Origin: Mycobacterium gallinarum
GTDB taxonomy: Bacteria > Actinomycetota > Actinomycetes > Mycobacteriales > Mycobacteriaceae
Direction of reading: 5' to 3'
Assembly (NCBI RefSeq): GCF_010726765.1
Contig: NZ_AP022601.1
Location: 1,550,001-1,614,000, forward strand
DNA length: 64,000 nucleotides
Positions 34,119 to 43,476 of the stretch are shown here, piece by piece. The notes beneath the pieces were generated by a model, which was given only the letters and a program-made list of their open reading frames with translations, had not been told where the DNA came from and made no database searches. The first letter of the stretch is position 1, and the number at the start of each line of letters is the position of its first letter. The position numbers and the translations under genes are program-made.

Positions 34119-34979
34119 ATGACGGTGTTGCCGGACGTTGGAGCCGTGCGGAAGCAGCTGGGACGCAGCCTGTTCGGTTTGGTTGCGGGCCCGAACGGTC
34201 CGGCCAACCGCTCCCGCATTCACGACACACCCGGCCCGCGGTGGTTCGACGAGGATCGCCCAATTCGCCGTGTGCACGCCGACGCGTCGATGTTCGTCGG
34301 CGGGCTGCGCGCGCTGCTGTTGCAGTCCCTGCATCCGCTTGCGATGGCAGGCGTCGCCGAGCACTCCGACTACCGGGGTGACCCGTGGGGACGGCTTCAG
34401 CGCACCAGCACCTTTCTGGCCGTGACCACCTTCGGTCCTGCCGCCGACGCGCAGCGGGCGGTGGACAAGGTGCGCGGCATTCACCGGCGGGTGAGCGGTG
34501 TGGCTCCCGACGGCAGGCCCTACGCCGCCGGAGACCCGCACCTGCTCGAGTGGGTACACATCGCGGAGGTCGACAGCTTCCTGCTCGCGCACCAGCTTTA
34601 CGGGGCACACCCGCTCGATCAGAGTGGCCGTGACGGATATGTGGCCGACACCGCACGCGTCGCCACGGCACTCGGTGTCATCGACCCGCCGCGGACCGAG
34701 CGGGAACTGGCCGAACGCATCGAAGCCTTCCGCCCGGAGTTGACGAGCACACAGTCGGCCCGAGAGGCCGCTCGCTACTTGTTGTTGACTCCCCCGCTGC
34801 CCGTCGTCGCGCGAGCACCGTACGGTCTGCTCGCGGCGACGTCGGTGGCGATGTTGCCGCCATGGGCACGGCTGCCGCTGCGGCTGCCCTACTTTCCGCC
34901 GGTCGAGTCCACGCTCATCCGGCTGTCGGGCCGTGTCGTCGTCGGCGGAATCCGGTGGGCATTGACCGCGACCAGTTGA
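34119..34979 (+). CDS. Oxygenase MpaB-family protein (DUF2236)
   Basis: The 286-residue protein has the DUF2236 pattern: VHADASMFVGGLRALLLQSLHPLAMAGVAEHSDYRGDP at residues 47-84 and a later HIAEVDSFLLAHQLYG. The family is related to the latex-clearing protein Lcp and to MpaB, haem-dependent oxygenases acting on prenyl chains, but most mycobacterial members have no assigned substrate. The conserved His residues suggest haem binding. The stop codon lies 1 bp from that of the convergent FadD gene. Confidence 0.8.
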   Translation: MTVLPDVGAVRKQLGRSLFGLVAGPNGPANRSRIHDTPGPRWFDEDRPIRRVHADASMFVGGLRALLLQSLHPLAMAGVAEHSDYRGDPWGRLQRTSTFLAVTTFGPAADAQRAVDKVRGIHRRVSGVAPDGRPYAAGDPHLLEWVHIAEVDSFLLAHQLYGAHPLDQSGRDGYVADTARVATALGVIDPPRTERELAERIEAFRPELTSTQSAREAARYLLLTPPLPVVARAPYGLLAATSVAMLPPWARLPLRLPYFPPVESTLIRLSGRVVVGGIRWALTATS

Positions 34980-34980
34980 G

Positions 34981-36612
34981 TCAGTCCCGGCACTCGACGA
35001 CGTCGTACATGCCGTCGGCGTACAGCGAACGGATGTACTTCTTGTCGAACTTGCCGACGCTGGTCTTCGGCACCTCGTCGATGAAGGTCCACCGCTCGGG
35101 CAGCCAGAAGCGGGCCACCTTGTCGCACAGGTGCTCTCGCAGCTCCTGCGCACTGGATGACGCATCCTTCTTGATCACAACGGCCGCCAGCGGTCGCTCC
35201 TGCCAACGCTCGTCGGGCACCGCCACCACAGCGGCCTCCAGCACGGCGGGATGGTCCATGATGCACAGCTCGAGTTCCACTGACGAGATCCACTCGCCAC
35301 CCGACTTGATCACGTCCTTGGCACGGTCGGTGAGCGTGATGAACCCCTGCGGATCGATACGGCCCACATCGCCGGTGCGCAGCCAGCCCTCGTGAAACTT
35401 CTCCGAATCGGCATTCTGGTAATACGACCCCGTGATCCAGGGCCCGCGAACCTCTAGCTCCCCCACCGCTTTACCGTCGTTCGGGAGGACCCCACCCTCG
35501 TCGTCGACGATCCTGATCTCCACTCCGCTCACTACTCGGCCTGCCGCTGCCCGCAACGTCCAGGCATCCTCGCCGGTGACTTCGGGCGGCGGTGCCGCCA
35601 GAGCGGCCAGCGGAGACGTCTCGGTCATACCCCAGGCCTGCCGAATGAGCACGCCGAAGTCCTGCTCGAATTCCTTCATCATTCCCAGTGGGACAGCGGA
35701 ACCTCCGCAAGCAACCATCCGCAGCGATGAGATATCCCTTCCGGGATTGGCATGAAGATACTGCAGCACGTCGTTCCAGATCGTGGGGACTGCCGCTGCG
35801 ACGGTCGGGCGCTGCAGTTCGATCATGTCGACGAGCGGTTCGGCCTGTAGGTACTTGTCGGGCAACAGAAGATCGGCGCCGGCCATCACCGCCGCATAGG
35901 GCTGCCCCCACGCATTGGCATGGAACATCGACGCGATGGGTAACACCCGATCACCGTCGACCAGGCCGATCGCGTTGGCTGAGCAGACGCTCATCGAGTG
36001 GAGATACGTCGACCTGTGGCTGTACACAACGCCTTTGGGGTGTCCTGTTGTCCCGCTGGTGTAACACATTGCGGCGGCCGACTTCTCGTCGAGATCAGGC
36101 CAGTCGTACTCGATCGGCTGTCCGTCGAGCAGTTCGTCGTAACAGATGACGTTCTTACCCGACGCCGTAAGCGGCGCCAGATCACCGTCTCCTACCACGA
36201 CCACGGTCTGCACCGTCGTCAGGTTCGGCAGCACCGCGGCGAGCACCTCGACGAGCGACACATCAACCAGCACAACGGAATCCTCGGCCTGGTTGGCAAT
36301 GAAGGCGATGTGTTCACCAGCAAGCCGGATGTTCAATGTGTGCAGTACCGCACCCATGCACGGAACGGCGAAGTACGCTTCCAGGTGCTCCTGGTTGTTC
36401 GTCATGAACGTGGCGACGCGCTGCCCGGTCGTCACGCCGAGCTGTCGCAGGCCGTGTGCGAGTTGAGCGACGCGGGTGCCGAGTTCGCCGAAGCAAATCT
36501 CGCGATAGCCGTCGGCCGTCTTGGTAATCACCTTGCGGCCGGAATACCAGGTAGTGCCGTGCCGCAGGATCCCGGTCACGGTCAGCGGAAAGTCCTGCAT
36601 CGTGCTGTCCAT
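34981..36612 (-). CDS. Long-chain fatty acid-CoA ligase (FadD-type AMP-binding enzyme)
   Basis: This 543-residue enzyme should activate a carboxylic acid through an acyl-adenylate to its CoA thioester. Adenylation motifs are YTSGTTGHPKGVVYSH, GMTETSP, and LRTGDVGRIDPQGFITLTDRAKDVIKSGGEWIS, with the C-terminal catalytic Lys in TSVGKFDKK. The start MDSTMQDFP (36612) is chosen because ggggg-rich sequence sits about 5 bases upstream. An in-frame ATG 36 bases further upstream lacks this. Substrate chain length cannot be read; the order resembles medium- or long-chain ligases such as AlkK or FadD35-like proteins. Confidence 0.9.
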   Translation of the reverse strand: MDSTMQDFPLTVTGILRHGTTWYSGRKVITKTADGYREICFGELGTRVAQLAHGLRQLGVTTGQRVATFMTNNQEHLEAYFAVPCMGAVLHTLNIRLAGEHIAFIANQAEDSVVLVDVSLVEVLAAVLPNLTTVQTVVVVGDGDLAPLTASGKNVICYDELLDGQPIEYDWPDLDEKSAAAMCYTSGTTGHPKGVVYSHRSTYLHSMSVCSANAIGLVDGDRVLPIASMFHANAWGQPYAAVMAGADLLLPDKYLQAEPLVDMIELQRPTVAAAVPTIWNDVLQYLHANPGRDISSLRMVACGGSAVPLGMMKEFEQDFGVLIRQAWGMTETSPLAALAAPPPEVTGEDAWTLRAAAGRVVSGVEIRIVDDEGGVLPNDGKAVGELEVRGPWITGSYYQNADSEKFHEGWLRTGDVGRIDPQGFITLTDRAKDVIKSGGEWISSVELELCIMDHPAVLEAAVVAVPDERWQERPLAAVVIKKDASSSAQELREHLCDKVARFWLPERWTFIDEVPKTSVGKFDKKYIRSLYADGMYDVVECRD

Positions 36613-36711
36613 GTCACCCCCAAGGCGCATCGGTGGGCAGGCATCCATGATTGCCGATCACCGCAGCAGTTCGGGAGGAAACGCACAACGGGACCGTTAG
36701 CATCACTCGGC

Positions 36712-37077
36712 ATGGCGCAGTACGGTTATCCGCCGGTCGGGCCACCGGAGCCCCCGGTATCCGGCGGTGATATCGCTGTCTCCGTCACCACGCTCATCCT
36801 GACGGTGTTACTGGGCGCGGTCGCGTCGTTTTTCGGACTCTTTTCGCTCGCGTTCATCGACTCGTGTCCACCGGCGAGCTGCAGCGTGGAGGGAGCCGTC
36901 ACCGCGGTCATGCTGGCTCTCGGTGTGGCCGCGGTCATCGGCGTGGTGGGCCTCGTCGTGACGGTGGTGCAACTGTTCCGCCGGAAGCGCAGCTGGCCGT
37001 TCGCGGTTGCGACGCTGGCGCTCTGCACGATCACGGTGTTTCTCGGAGGCGTCGGCTACGTGCTCGCCGTCGGATGA
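36712..37077 (+). CDS. Small membrane protein, 3 or more TM helices
   Basis: The 121-residue protein has a short Pro/Gly-rich N terminus (QYGYPPVGPPEPP) and three long hydrophobic segments (about 21-49, 61-89, 96-120). Two Cys residues (SCPPASC) lie in the loop after the first segment, probably extracytoplasmic. Such YGYPP-headed small membrane proteins are common in mycobacteria, without assigned function. Confidence 0.65.
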   Translation: MAQYGYPPVGPPEPPVSGGDIAVSVTTLILTVLLGAVASFFGLFSLAFIDSCPPASCSVEGAVTAVMLALGVAAVIGVVGLVVTVVQLFRRKRSWPFAVATLALCTITVFLGGVGYVLAVG

Positions 37078-37143
37078 TTCGAGTCGGCCGACCATTGGTC
37101 GAATCGCGCCTCTGACTCGGTGGAGTCACCTACCGTTTCAAGG

Positions 37144-37395
37144 GTGGAGATACACCCTGCACCAGAAACTGAAGCCCCCGGCCTGGTACCGGTCGGGGCA
37201 CTGCGCTCAGGGGACCCAATCACCGACGTCAACGGTGGCGGTCAGCACTACATAGTTCTGGAGTCCAAGAAACTCGGCGAAAGCTGCGTCGTGCTCGAGC
37301 TGGAATCCAAGGCCAACGACCAGCTCAGGGTGATCGAGGCGTCCTTCCCCGCCGACTACGTGATGAGCCTGACGCCGCGCCATCCCATTCTGTGA
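37144..37395 (+). CDS. Small conserved-looking hypothetical protein
   Basis: The 83-residue protein has no recognised family. The start is GTG 37144, placed 8 bases after TACCGT (37131-37136), a plausible -10 for a leaderless mRNA. The composition (SGDPITDVNGGGQHYIVLE, ELESKANDQLRVI) suggests a small beta-rich domain. Codon use and the absence of a competing frame support a real gene. Confidence 0.5.
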   Translation: MEIHPAPETEAPGLVPVGALRSGDPITDVNGGGQHYIVLESKKLGESCVVLELESKANDQLRVIEASFPADYVMSLTPRHPIL

Positions 37396-37457
37396 TCTGG
37401 CGCTAGCCGCCCGCTTCGTTGGAGACTCAGGGGAACCCCGACGAAACGGAGCACCGA

Positions 37458-38306
37458 ATGCTGCGCGACATCCGCGAACTGACCGAATCGCCAGAGGAGT
37501 ACGCGGCCGAACTGCGGAGGCGCTGGGGCGGATTGTTGAGCTACCGCTACATCGGGCGCAGTCACGCGTCGATGGATCTCGTCACCGAGGACAACACCGT
37601 CACCCTGCGCCACGACATGCGTAACCCTGCCGGCGGAGTGCTGCTCTCGGTGTACGGCATCTCAGCGCCAGAGAGCGGTCATATGTCGGACCTCGAGGCG
37701 GTGCCCAACCCCGTCATCCACTCATGCCAGATCATCGACGCCGGCCGCGACGTTCGCCGGATCGAGATCATCTCCGAGGAACTCAAGGTTGGCCGCCAAA
37801 TGGGGTACAGCCGCGCGAAGATCGTCGACGCGGATCGTCCCGACCGTGTGCTCGCGCTGATCGAAGGTCAGGGCGTGACGATCGGGACGCCGCCCGAGGG
37901 GCTCGAACGAATGGAGGCCAATCCCCTGGAGGTCGTGGACTCCCCCGATCTGCCTCCGCTGTGGAAGGTGTTCGGCGGCTACCGACGGCCCGATGGGAAC
38001 TGGGGCCTGCCCGAGCTTGCAGCGGAAGTCGCGTCGCCCGACGCGGCGCTGCACATCGGGCCCCAATTCGTCATTCTCGAGACGGCGGCCGCCGACGCCG
38101 CGGCCATCCTTGCGGGGACCGACCGCATCCAGGGCGTCTCGACGCATGTGATGTTCCTCGCGCGCGGCAAGGTCGGCCCGTTCCGTGTCGAGACCGAGCC
38201 GATGAACGGTGCCGACGGCATGATCGCGGTGCGCGTGCTCATGCGCGACGAGGGGAACGGCCACCGGTTGATCACGTCGGCGTCCTACCAGTTCCACAGG
38301 GTGTAG
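37458..38306 (+). CDS. Hotdog-fold thioesterase-like protein
   Basis: The 282-residue protein has at least two hotdog-like halves. The first contains LRHDMRNPAGGVLLSVYGIS followed by HSCQIIDAGRDVRRIEIISEELKVGRQMGYSRAKIVD, and the second GPFRVETEPMNG followed by VRVLMRDEGNGHRLI. That is the usual pattern of acyl-CoA thioesterases acting on CoA esters. ATG 37458 follows acggag, a reasonable ribosome-binding site. An in-frame TTG at 37419 is less likely. An alpha/beta hydrolase gene follows 37 bp later in the same direction. Confidence 0.65.
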   Translation: MLRDIRELTESPEEYAAELRRRWGGLLSYRYIGRSHASMDLVTEDNTVTLRHDMRNPAGGVLLSVYGISAPESGHMSDLEAVPNPVIHSCQIIDAGRDVRRIEIISEELKVGRQMGYSRAKIVDADRPDRVLALIEGQGVTIGTPPEGLERMEANPLEVVDSPDLPPLWKVFGGYRRPDGNWGLPELAAEVASPDAALHIGPQFVILETAAADAAAILAGTDRIQGVSTHVMFLARGKVGPFRVETEPMNGADGMIAVRVLMRDEGNGHRLITSASYQFHRV

Positions 38307-38343
38307 CGCCAAGAGCGCCGAGGCGGCATGCGACACTTTGGCC

Positions 38344-39258
38344 ATGGTTGTCGCAATCGCCCGTCCCAAGCTCGAAGGCAACATCGCTGTCGGCGATGAC
38401 CGCCAGATCGGATTCGCCGAATTCGGAGACCCCCAGGGCCGCGCCATTTTCTGGCTGCACGGAACGCCCGGCGCCCGGCGCCAGATCCCGATGGAAGCCC
38501 GCGTCTACGCCGAACAGCAGCACATTCGGTTGATCGGAGTGGATCGGCCGGGCATCGGTTCATCCACGCAGCACAGCTACGACACCGTCGTCGCCTTCGC
38601 CGACGATCTGCGCACCATCGCCGACACGCTCGGTATCGACAAGTTCGTCGTCGTCGGGCTGTCGGGGGGCGGGCCGTACACGCTCGGCTGCGCGGCGGCG
38701 TTGCCCGATCGCATCGTCGCCGCCGGCGTCATCGGCGGGGTCGCCCCGACCATGGGTTCAGACGCCATCACCGGGGGTCTGATGGGCAATCTCGGTACGC
38801 GGGTCGCCCCGCTGCTGCAGGTGGCCGGCACCCCTATCGGACTGCTCGCCAGCGCCATCATCCGGCTGATTCGCCCCGTCGCGTCCCCCGCCGCCGACCT
38901 GTACGGCCGGGTCTCGCCAGAAGCCGACCGCAGGCTGCTGGCCCGCCCGGAGATCAAAGCGATGTTCCTCGATGACATCCTCAACGGCAGCCGCAAGCAG
39001 ATGGCGGCGCCGTTCTCCGATGTCGTCGTCTTCGCCAGGGACTGGGGTTTCCGGCTGAACGACATCAAGGTGCCCGTCCGCTGGTGGCACGGCGACGCCG
39101 ACCACATCGTGCCGTACGCGCACGGGCAACACGTGGTGTCGCGGCTGACCGATGCCGAGCTCTATCCGATGCCTGGCGAAAGCCATCTCGCCGGACTCGG
39201 CCGAGCCGAGGAGATCCTGCACACGATGCTCAAGGTGTGGGACGAATACGACTCCTAG
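38344..39258 (+). CDS. Alpha/beta hydrolase
   Basis: The 304-residue protein shows the oxyanion motif WLHGTPGAR, the nucleophile elbow GLSGGGP with Ser, a probable acid in HGDADHIVPY, and a C-terminal His in PGESHLAG. This is typical of the esterase or epoxide-hydrolase-like group. ATG 38344 is the likely start; an in-frame TTG 6 bases earlier is possible. The substrate is unknown. Confidence 0.8.
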   Translation: MVVAIARPKLEGNIAVGDDRQIGFAEFGDPQGRAIFWLHGTPGARRQIPMEARVYAEQQHIRLIGVDRPGIGSSTQHSYDTVVAFADDLRTIADTLGIDKFVVVGLSGGGPYTLGCAAALPDRIVAAGVIGGVAPTMGSDAITGGLMGNLGTRVAPLLQVAGTPIGLLASAIIRLIRPVASPAADLYGRVSPEADRRLLARPEIKAMFLDDILNGSRKQMAAPFSDVVVFARDWGFRLNDIKVPVRWWHGDADHIVPYAHGQHVVSRLTDAELYPMPGESHLAGLGRAEEILHTMLKVWDEYDS

Positions 39259-39282
39259 CGTGTCGGGGTCGCGTTCAGCCGA

Positions 39283-39507
39283 TCAGCGCTTGAGCCAGCC
39301 TGCGACGGTGTCGAGGTCTCTGGAGTAGGTCATGAGAAAGTCGTCGTGGTACAGCGCGCCGCCGCTGATCGCGTCGTTGCCCTGCCAGATCACGTGAACG
39401 CGTACCGGACTGCGGGTGTAGTAGTCGGTGCGGTCGGCGTCGCGGCAATGCCACCCGGCCTGGACAGCGCGCTCGGAAATCTCTTTGCGCAGGTCAGCTG
39501 CAGTCAT
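39283..39507 (-). CDS. Small conserved hypothetical protein
   Basis: The 74-residue protein begins MTAADLRKEI. A strong GGAGG lies 8 bases upstream of the ATG at 39507, which fixes the start; an ATG at 39540 lacks this. The protein contains GWHCRDADRTDYYTR and WQGNDAISGGALYHDD, suggesting a small alpha/beta domain. It lies downstream of cinA in the same direction and may be in its operon. Function unknown. Confidence 0.6.
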   Translation of the reverse strand: MTAADLRKEISERAVQAGWHCRDADRTDYYTRSPVRVHVIWQGNDAISGGALYHDDFLMTYSRDLDTVAGWLKR

Positions 39508-39557
39508 TGGTAAGTCCTCCTGCCGAGCAGCGTACGTCATCGTGCCGGCGCGGTATC

Positions 39558-40829
39558 TCACGCCAGCGCGCGGCGCAACAGATGCATCGCGACGGTCGTC
39601 GACCTCTCACGGACATCGGAGCGGTTGCCCGGTAGCCGCATCCTGCGCACGTCGGTGGTGCCGTCGGCGAGCTTCACGCAGAAACAGACCGTGCCCACCG
39701 GCTTGTCCTCGGAGCCGCCACCCGGCCCGGCGATCCCCGTGATCGCGATCGCGGTGTCGGCGGCAAACCGGCGCAATGCCCCCTCGGCCATCGCCTCGGC
39801 GACGTTTTCCGACACCGCGCCGTGCGCTTCGATGAGTGCCGGGTCCACGCCGAGAAGTTCGGACTTGGCCTCGTTCGAGTAGGACACCACTCCCCCCGCG
39901 ACGTACGCCGACGACCCGGGCAGATCCGTCAGCCGGGCCGCCACCAGGCCCGCCGTGCAGGATTCGGCGGTAGCGATCGTCCGTCCGGCCAGCAGCGCCG
40001 CAACCTGGTCGTCGACGGTGGCGCCGTCCTCGGAGAAGATCTCGCCGCCATGGCGCTCGCGCAGCAGCCCCATCAGGTCGGCGTACACGGGGGCCGCGTC
40101 CGGTTCGTAGCGGGTCACCATCTCGATTTCGCCGCGCCTCAGGCAGGTGGTGATCTCGAGCCGTTCGAACCCGCCGACGTGCGCTTCGGCCTCGCGCAGC
40201 GTGTCGGCGAGTCCCGATTCCGGCAGACCGAACATCCGCACCATCTCCTGGTGGTACGTCGTGCGGCCGGCTGTCGCTTCCTGCACCGCGGGCGTCTGCA
40301 ACGCCAATGGCCACATCGGCTGCAGCTCGCGCGGCGGCCCGGGCAGGACGACGACCGTCGGCTTCCCCGGGACGACGACGCCCGGCGCGGTGCCGACCGG
40401 ATCGATGACGTGCGCACCGTCCGGGATCAGTGCCTGCTTGCGGTTCGCCGCGCGCACCGCCTGCAGGTCGACGTTGGGATAGCGTGCCATCAGCCGCTGC
40501 ACGATGTCGGCGATCTTGACCTCAAGGTCGTTGTCCAGCACCAACTCTCGGCCGCAGAACCGGGCCACCGTCGCCACCGTCATATCGTCGGCGGTCGGGC
40601 CGAGGCCGCCGCTGGTGACGATGAGGTCCACACCCTCGTCGGCGAGGAACCGCAGCTGCGCCTCGATGTCGTCCGGCCGGTCCCCGCAAATGGTGATGTG
40701 CGCGAGTTCGACACCGAGCTCCAGGAGTCGGTCGGCGATCCACGGCCCGTTGCGGTCGGTCACCCTTCCGGTGAGGACTTCGGTTCCGGTCACCACGATG
40801 CCCGCGCGTGCACTCACGTTGTACGACAT
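39558..40829 (-). CDS. cinA: CinA-family protein (MoCF-like domain plus nicotinamide-deamidase-like domain)
   Basis: The 423-residue protein has an N-terminal MoCF/MogA-like domain with [16 protein letters not shown] and [13 protein letters not shown], and a C-terminal CinA domain with [30 protein letters not shown] and [19 protein letters not shown]. CinA proteins salvage NMN or ADP-ribose and are linked to competence or DNA damage in some bacteria; in mycobacteria CinA is linked to drug tolerance through NAD-adduct cleavage. ATG 40829 is chosen, but GTG 40817 ([10 protein letters not shown]) is close. Confidence 0.92.
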   Translation of the reverse strand: MSYNVSARAGIVVTGTEVLTGRVTDRNGPWIADRLLELGVELAHITICGDRPDDIEAQLRFLADEGVDLIVTSGGLGPTADDMTVATVARFCGRELVLDNDLEVKIADIVQRLMARYPNVDLQAVRAANRKQALIPDGAHVIDPVGTAPGVVVPGKPTVVVLPGPPRELQPMWPLALQTPAVQEATAGRTTYHQEMVRMFGLPESGLADTLREAEAHVGGFERLEITTCLRRGEIEMVTRYEPDAAPVYADLMGLLRERHGGEIFSEDGATVDDQVAALLAGRTIATAESCTAGLVAARLTDLPGSSAYVAGGVVSYSNEAKSELLGVDPALIEAHGAVSENVAEAMAEGALRRFAADTAIAITGIAGPGGGSEDKPVGTVCFCVKLADGTTDVRRMRLPGNRSDVRERSTTVAMHLLRRALA

Positions 40830-40875
40830 TACGCATCTCGGACGTGGGACACGAAGAGCGGTAATGTCGTTCCGC

Positions 40876-41262
40876 ATGACTGCGCCGAGGTCGCTGCGGG
40901 AGCTCTTCGATCAGCTCGGCCTCGCCGAAGTCCCGTCGACGGATGACAGCGTGATCATGGAGATGCCCGTCGATGAGCGCACTATCAACACCGCGGGCGG
41001 TCTGCAGGGTGGGTTGATCGCCACGATGGCCGACGTGACGGCCGGGCAACTCGCCGCCAGGGCCACACCGTTCGGGCATGCGATCGCCACTACGGATTTG
41101 TTCATTCGGTACCTGCGGCCGATCAAGGTCGGACCGGCCCGCGCGGTCGCGCGGATCCTGCGGACCGGAAAGCGTTCCGTCGTCGTGCAGGTGGACATCT
41201 ACCGGGCGAACGACGACCAGATCGGAGCCACGGCGACGGTCAACTTCGCCGCCGTCGACTGA
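40876..41262 (+). CDS. PaaI-type thioesterase
   Basis: The 128-residue hotdog-fold protein has the core motif [23 protein letters not shown] and the strand [19 protein letters not shown], typical of PaaI or 4-hydroxybenzoyl-CoA thioesterase II proteins that hydrolyse acyl-CoA esters. ATG 40876 is preferred because TAATGT (40862-40867) lies 9 bases upstream, suggesting leaderless expression; an ATG at 40864 overlaps that hexamer. It is divergent from cinA. Confidence 0.8.
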   Translation: MTAPRSLRELFDQLGLAEVPSTDDSVIMEMPVDERTINTAGGLQGGLIATMADVTAGQLAARATPFGHAIATTDLFIRYLRPIKVGPARAVARILRTGKRSVVVQVDIYRANDDQIGATATVNFAAVD

Positions 41263-41265
41263 TCG

Positions 41266-42609
41266 CTATTCGGTGCGGGCCAACACCTCACGGACGACGT
41301 CGAGCGTCGTCGCCGGATGGAGGAACGCGAACCGTCCGACGGTCTCGCCCTCCCACTTGGTGGGCGGGATGAACGCCACCTGGTCCTCGTGCAGTTGCTG
41401 GGCCCACGCGTCGTAGTCGACGGAATTCCAGCCGAGCCGGCGGAACAGCACCACGCCGAGATCCGGCTCGCGGATCAATTCCAGTTGGGGTGCGGCATGG
41501 ATCAGCTCCGCGGTCTGACGTGCGAGCGCCGCGGCGACCTCGATGGCCTGCCGATAGGCCTCCAGGCCATACACCGCGAGGGAGAACCACAGCGGCAATC
41601 CCCGCGCCCGCCGCGTGAGGTGATACGCGTAGTCCGACGGATTCCACTCACCGGTCGAGGTGTGGATGACGTCGAGATACGACGCGTCCTGAGTATGGGT
41701 CGCCCTTGCCAGCTCGGGATCGCGGTACAACAGCGCACAGCAGTCGAACGGCGTGAACAGCCATTTGTGAGGATCCAGGATGAACGAGTCGGCCTGTTCC
41801 AGCCCGATGTACTTCGGTCGCAGTGACCGGGCGAAGATGCCGGAACCGCCGTATGCACCGTCGACGTGGAACCACCAACCGCGTTCTCGTGCAAGCGCTC
41901 CGACGCCGGCAAGGTCGTCGATGATGCCCGCGTTGGTCGTCCCGGATGTGCACACCACAGCGGCAATGTTCTGCGCGTCGGCGGGCACCGCCGCACGGAC
42001 AGTGTCGGCGGTGAGCCGGTGATCCGGCGTCTCGACCACCAATGCGTCCATCTCGAGCAGCCGCAGGGTGTTGACGATCGACGAGTGCGCATCGGATCCG
42101 ACCACCACCCGCAGCCGGCCGGTCGCACCGCGCTTCTTCGTGGTCTCGCGCGCGACCGCGAGCGCCGACAGGTTCCCCGCCGAGCCACCCGAGACGAAGC
42201 ATCCGCCCGATGTCGTCGGCATCCCGGCTTCGTGCGCGATCACGCGCAGCACCGAGTTCTCGGCCGCGATCGCGCCCGAGGCCTCCAGCCATGAGATGCC
42301 TTGAATCGACGCGCACGACACCAACATGTCGAACGCCAGACTCGCTTTCGTCGGCGCAGCCGGAATGAAGCCGAGGAAGCGCGGACTGTCCGCGGAGATG
42401 ACGCTCGGGGCGATCACCGAGGTGTAGACGCCAAGCACCTCATCCGGTGGTCGCGGCGTCTCGCGGATCACTCCGTCAAGTCGCTCGTACAGCTCCTCGA
42501 TTGCCAGCGTGCCCTTGTCGAGCGGGACCGGGCTCATGCGCAACCGGTTCTCGGCGTAGGCCAGCACGCTGCGCAGCATGTTCTCGGTGTTCTGGTCGAC
42601 TTCATGCAT
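41266..42609 (-). CDS. PLP-dependent group II decarboxylase
   Basis: This 447-residue enzyme belongs to the aromatic-amino-acid or glutamate decarboxylase group. It has FVSGGSAGNLSAL, the PLP-contact HVDGAYGGSG, and the Schiff-base Lys in LDPHKWLFTPFDC. Related proteins make amines from aromatic amino acids, or act on aspartate or cysteine. The substrate is not predictable from visible residues. It is 3 bp from the convergent PaaI-type gene stop. Confidence 0.88.
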   Translation of the reverse strand: MHEVDQNTENMLRSVLAYAENRLRMSPVPLDKGTLAIEELYERLDGVIRETPRPPDEVLGVYTSVIAPSVISADSPRFLGFIPAAPTKASLAFDMLVSCASIQGISWLEASGAIAAENSVLRVIAHEAGMPTTSGGCFVSGGSAGNLSALAVARETTKKRGATGRLRVVVGSDAHSSIVNTLRLLEMDALVVETPDHRLTADTVRAAVPADAQNIAAVVCTSGTTNAGIIDDLAGVGALARERGWWFHVDGAYGGSGIFARSLRPKYIGLEQADSFILDPHKWLFTPFDCCALLYRDPELARATHTQDASYLDVIHTSTGEWNPSDYAYHLTRRARGLPLWFSLAVYGLEAYRQAIEVAAALARQTAELIHAAPQLELIREPDLGVVLFRRLGWNSVDYDAWAQQLHEDQVAFIPPTKWEGETVGRFAFLHPATTLDVVREVLARTE

Positions 42610-42648
42610 GGCTGAAGTCTGGCACCGGTGCGCCCCGGCCGAGCGGGA

Positions 42649-43398
42649 TTAACCCAGCGGCAGCGGCTTGTGCGGAACGTCGGTCACCAGTCCGCCGTCC
42701 ATGATGAACTCGGCACCCGTCGCGAACGACGACTCGTCGCTGACCAGGAATACGACGAACGGCGCGACCTCTTCGGACTGGCCGGGCCGCCGCAATGGCG
42801 CGGTGACCATGTCGTCGGGGAAATGCTTCGTCATCGGGGTACGAATGAAGCCCGGATGGATCGAGTTGACCCGGATGTTCTTGGGGCCCAGTTCGATCGC
42901 GGCCGACTTGGCGAGTCCGCGGACCGCCCACTTCGATGCGACGTAGGGGTGCACCATCGGCGCGCCGCGCAGACCCTCGATGGACGAGACGTTGATGATC
43001 GAGCCCTCGCCCGCCTTCTTCATCTCTTCGACGACGGCCTGCATGCCCAGGAAGGTGCCAGTGAGGTTGACGTCGATGACCTGCTGCCATTTGGCCATGT
43101 CGAACTTGCCGATCTGGCCCAGCGCGACGATCGCGGCGTTGTTGACCAGCGCGGTCAACTTGCCGAACGCCTCCACGGCGACATTGACCGCCGCTTCCCA
43201 CTGCTCGGCATCGGTGACGTCGAGGTGGACATAGCGAGCGGATTCGCCGAGTTCATCGGCCAGTGCCTTGCCCTCCTCGTCGAGGATGTCCCCGATGACC
43301 ACTTTGCCGCCCTCGGCGACAAGCGCCCTGGCGTGAGCGGCGCCCATACCGCGAGCTCCGCCACTGATCAGTGCCACTTTTCCGTCCACGCGTCCCAT
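42649..43398 (-). CDS. Short-chain dehydrogenase, FabG3/20-beta-hydroxysteroid dehydrogenase-like
   Basis: The 249-residue SDR has the cofactor motif SGGARGMGAAHA, ALVNNAAI, and the active-site Ser-Tyr-Lys (NVSSIEG, YVASK). It closely resembles M. tuberculosis FabG3 (Rv2002), an NADH-dependent 3-alpha/20-beta-hydroxysteroid dehydrogenase, especially in GDILDEEGKALADEL and ARYVHLDVTDAEQW. It is divergent from the DapB-like gene, and a KstR-type box lies between them. Steroid or acyl intermediates are therefore likely substrates. Confidence 0.88.
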   Translation of the reverse strand: MGRVDGKVALISGGARGMGAAHARALVAEGGKVVIGDILDEEGKALADELGESARYVHLDVTDAEQWEAAVNVAVEAFGKLTALVNNAAIVALGQIGKFDMAKWQQVIDVNLTGTFLGMQAVVEEMKKAGEGSIINVSSIEGLRGAPMVHPYVASKWAVRGLAKSAAIELGPKNIRVNSIHPGFIRTPMTKHFPDDMVTAPLRRPGQSEEVAPFVVFLVSDESSFATGAEFIMDGGLVTDVPHKPLPLG

Positions 43399-43431
43399 GG
43401 GGCGTCAGGGTACCGCACCACCTCGGAGAAC

Positions 43432-43445
43432 TAGAACCTGTTCCA
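43432..43445. promoter_or_regulatory. KstR-type operator TAGAACCTGTTCCA
   Basis: The site matches the sterol-repressor pattern TNNAACNNGTTNNA at every fixed position. It lies 34 bp upstream of the SDR start and 32 bp upstream of the DapB-like start, so it can control both directions. Confidence 0.75.
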
Positions 43446-43476
43446 ATTTCGGAGGGCAGCTTGCATACTGCTCGCC

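Noticed and set aside
33321..35165. 614-codon minus-strand frame
   Set aside because: It runs antisense through the DUF2236 and YaaA genes and out of frame with the real secreted-protein gene. The sequence is low-complexity Arg/Ala-rich.
37089..37101. Palindrome CGACCATTGGTCG upstream of the small gene at 37144
   Set aside because: It is short, with no regulator gene nearby and no recognisable operator class.
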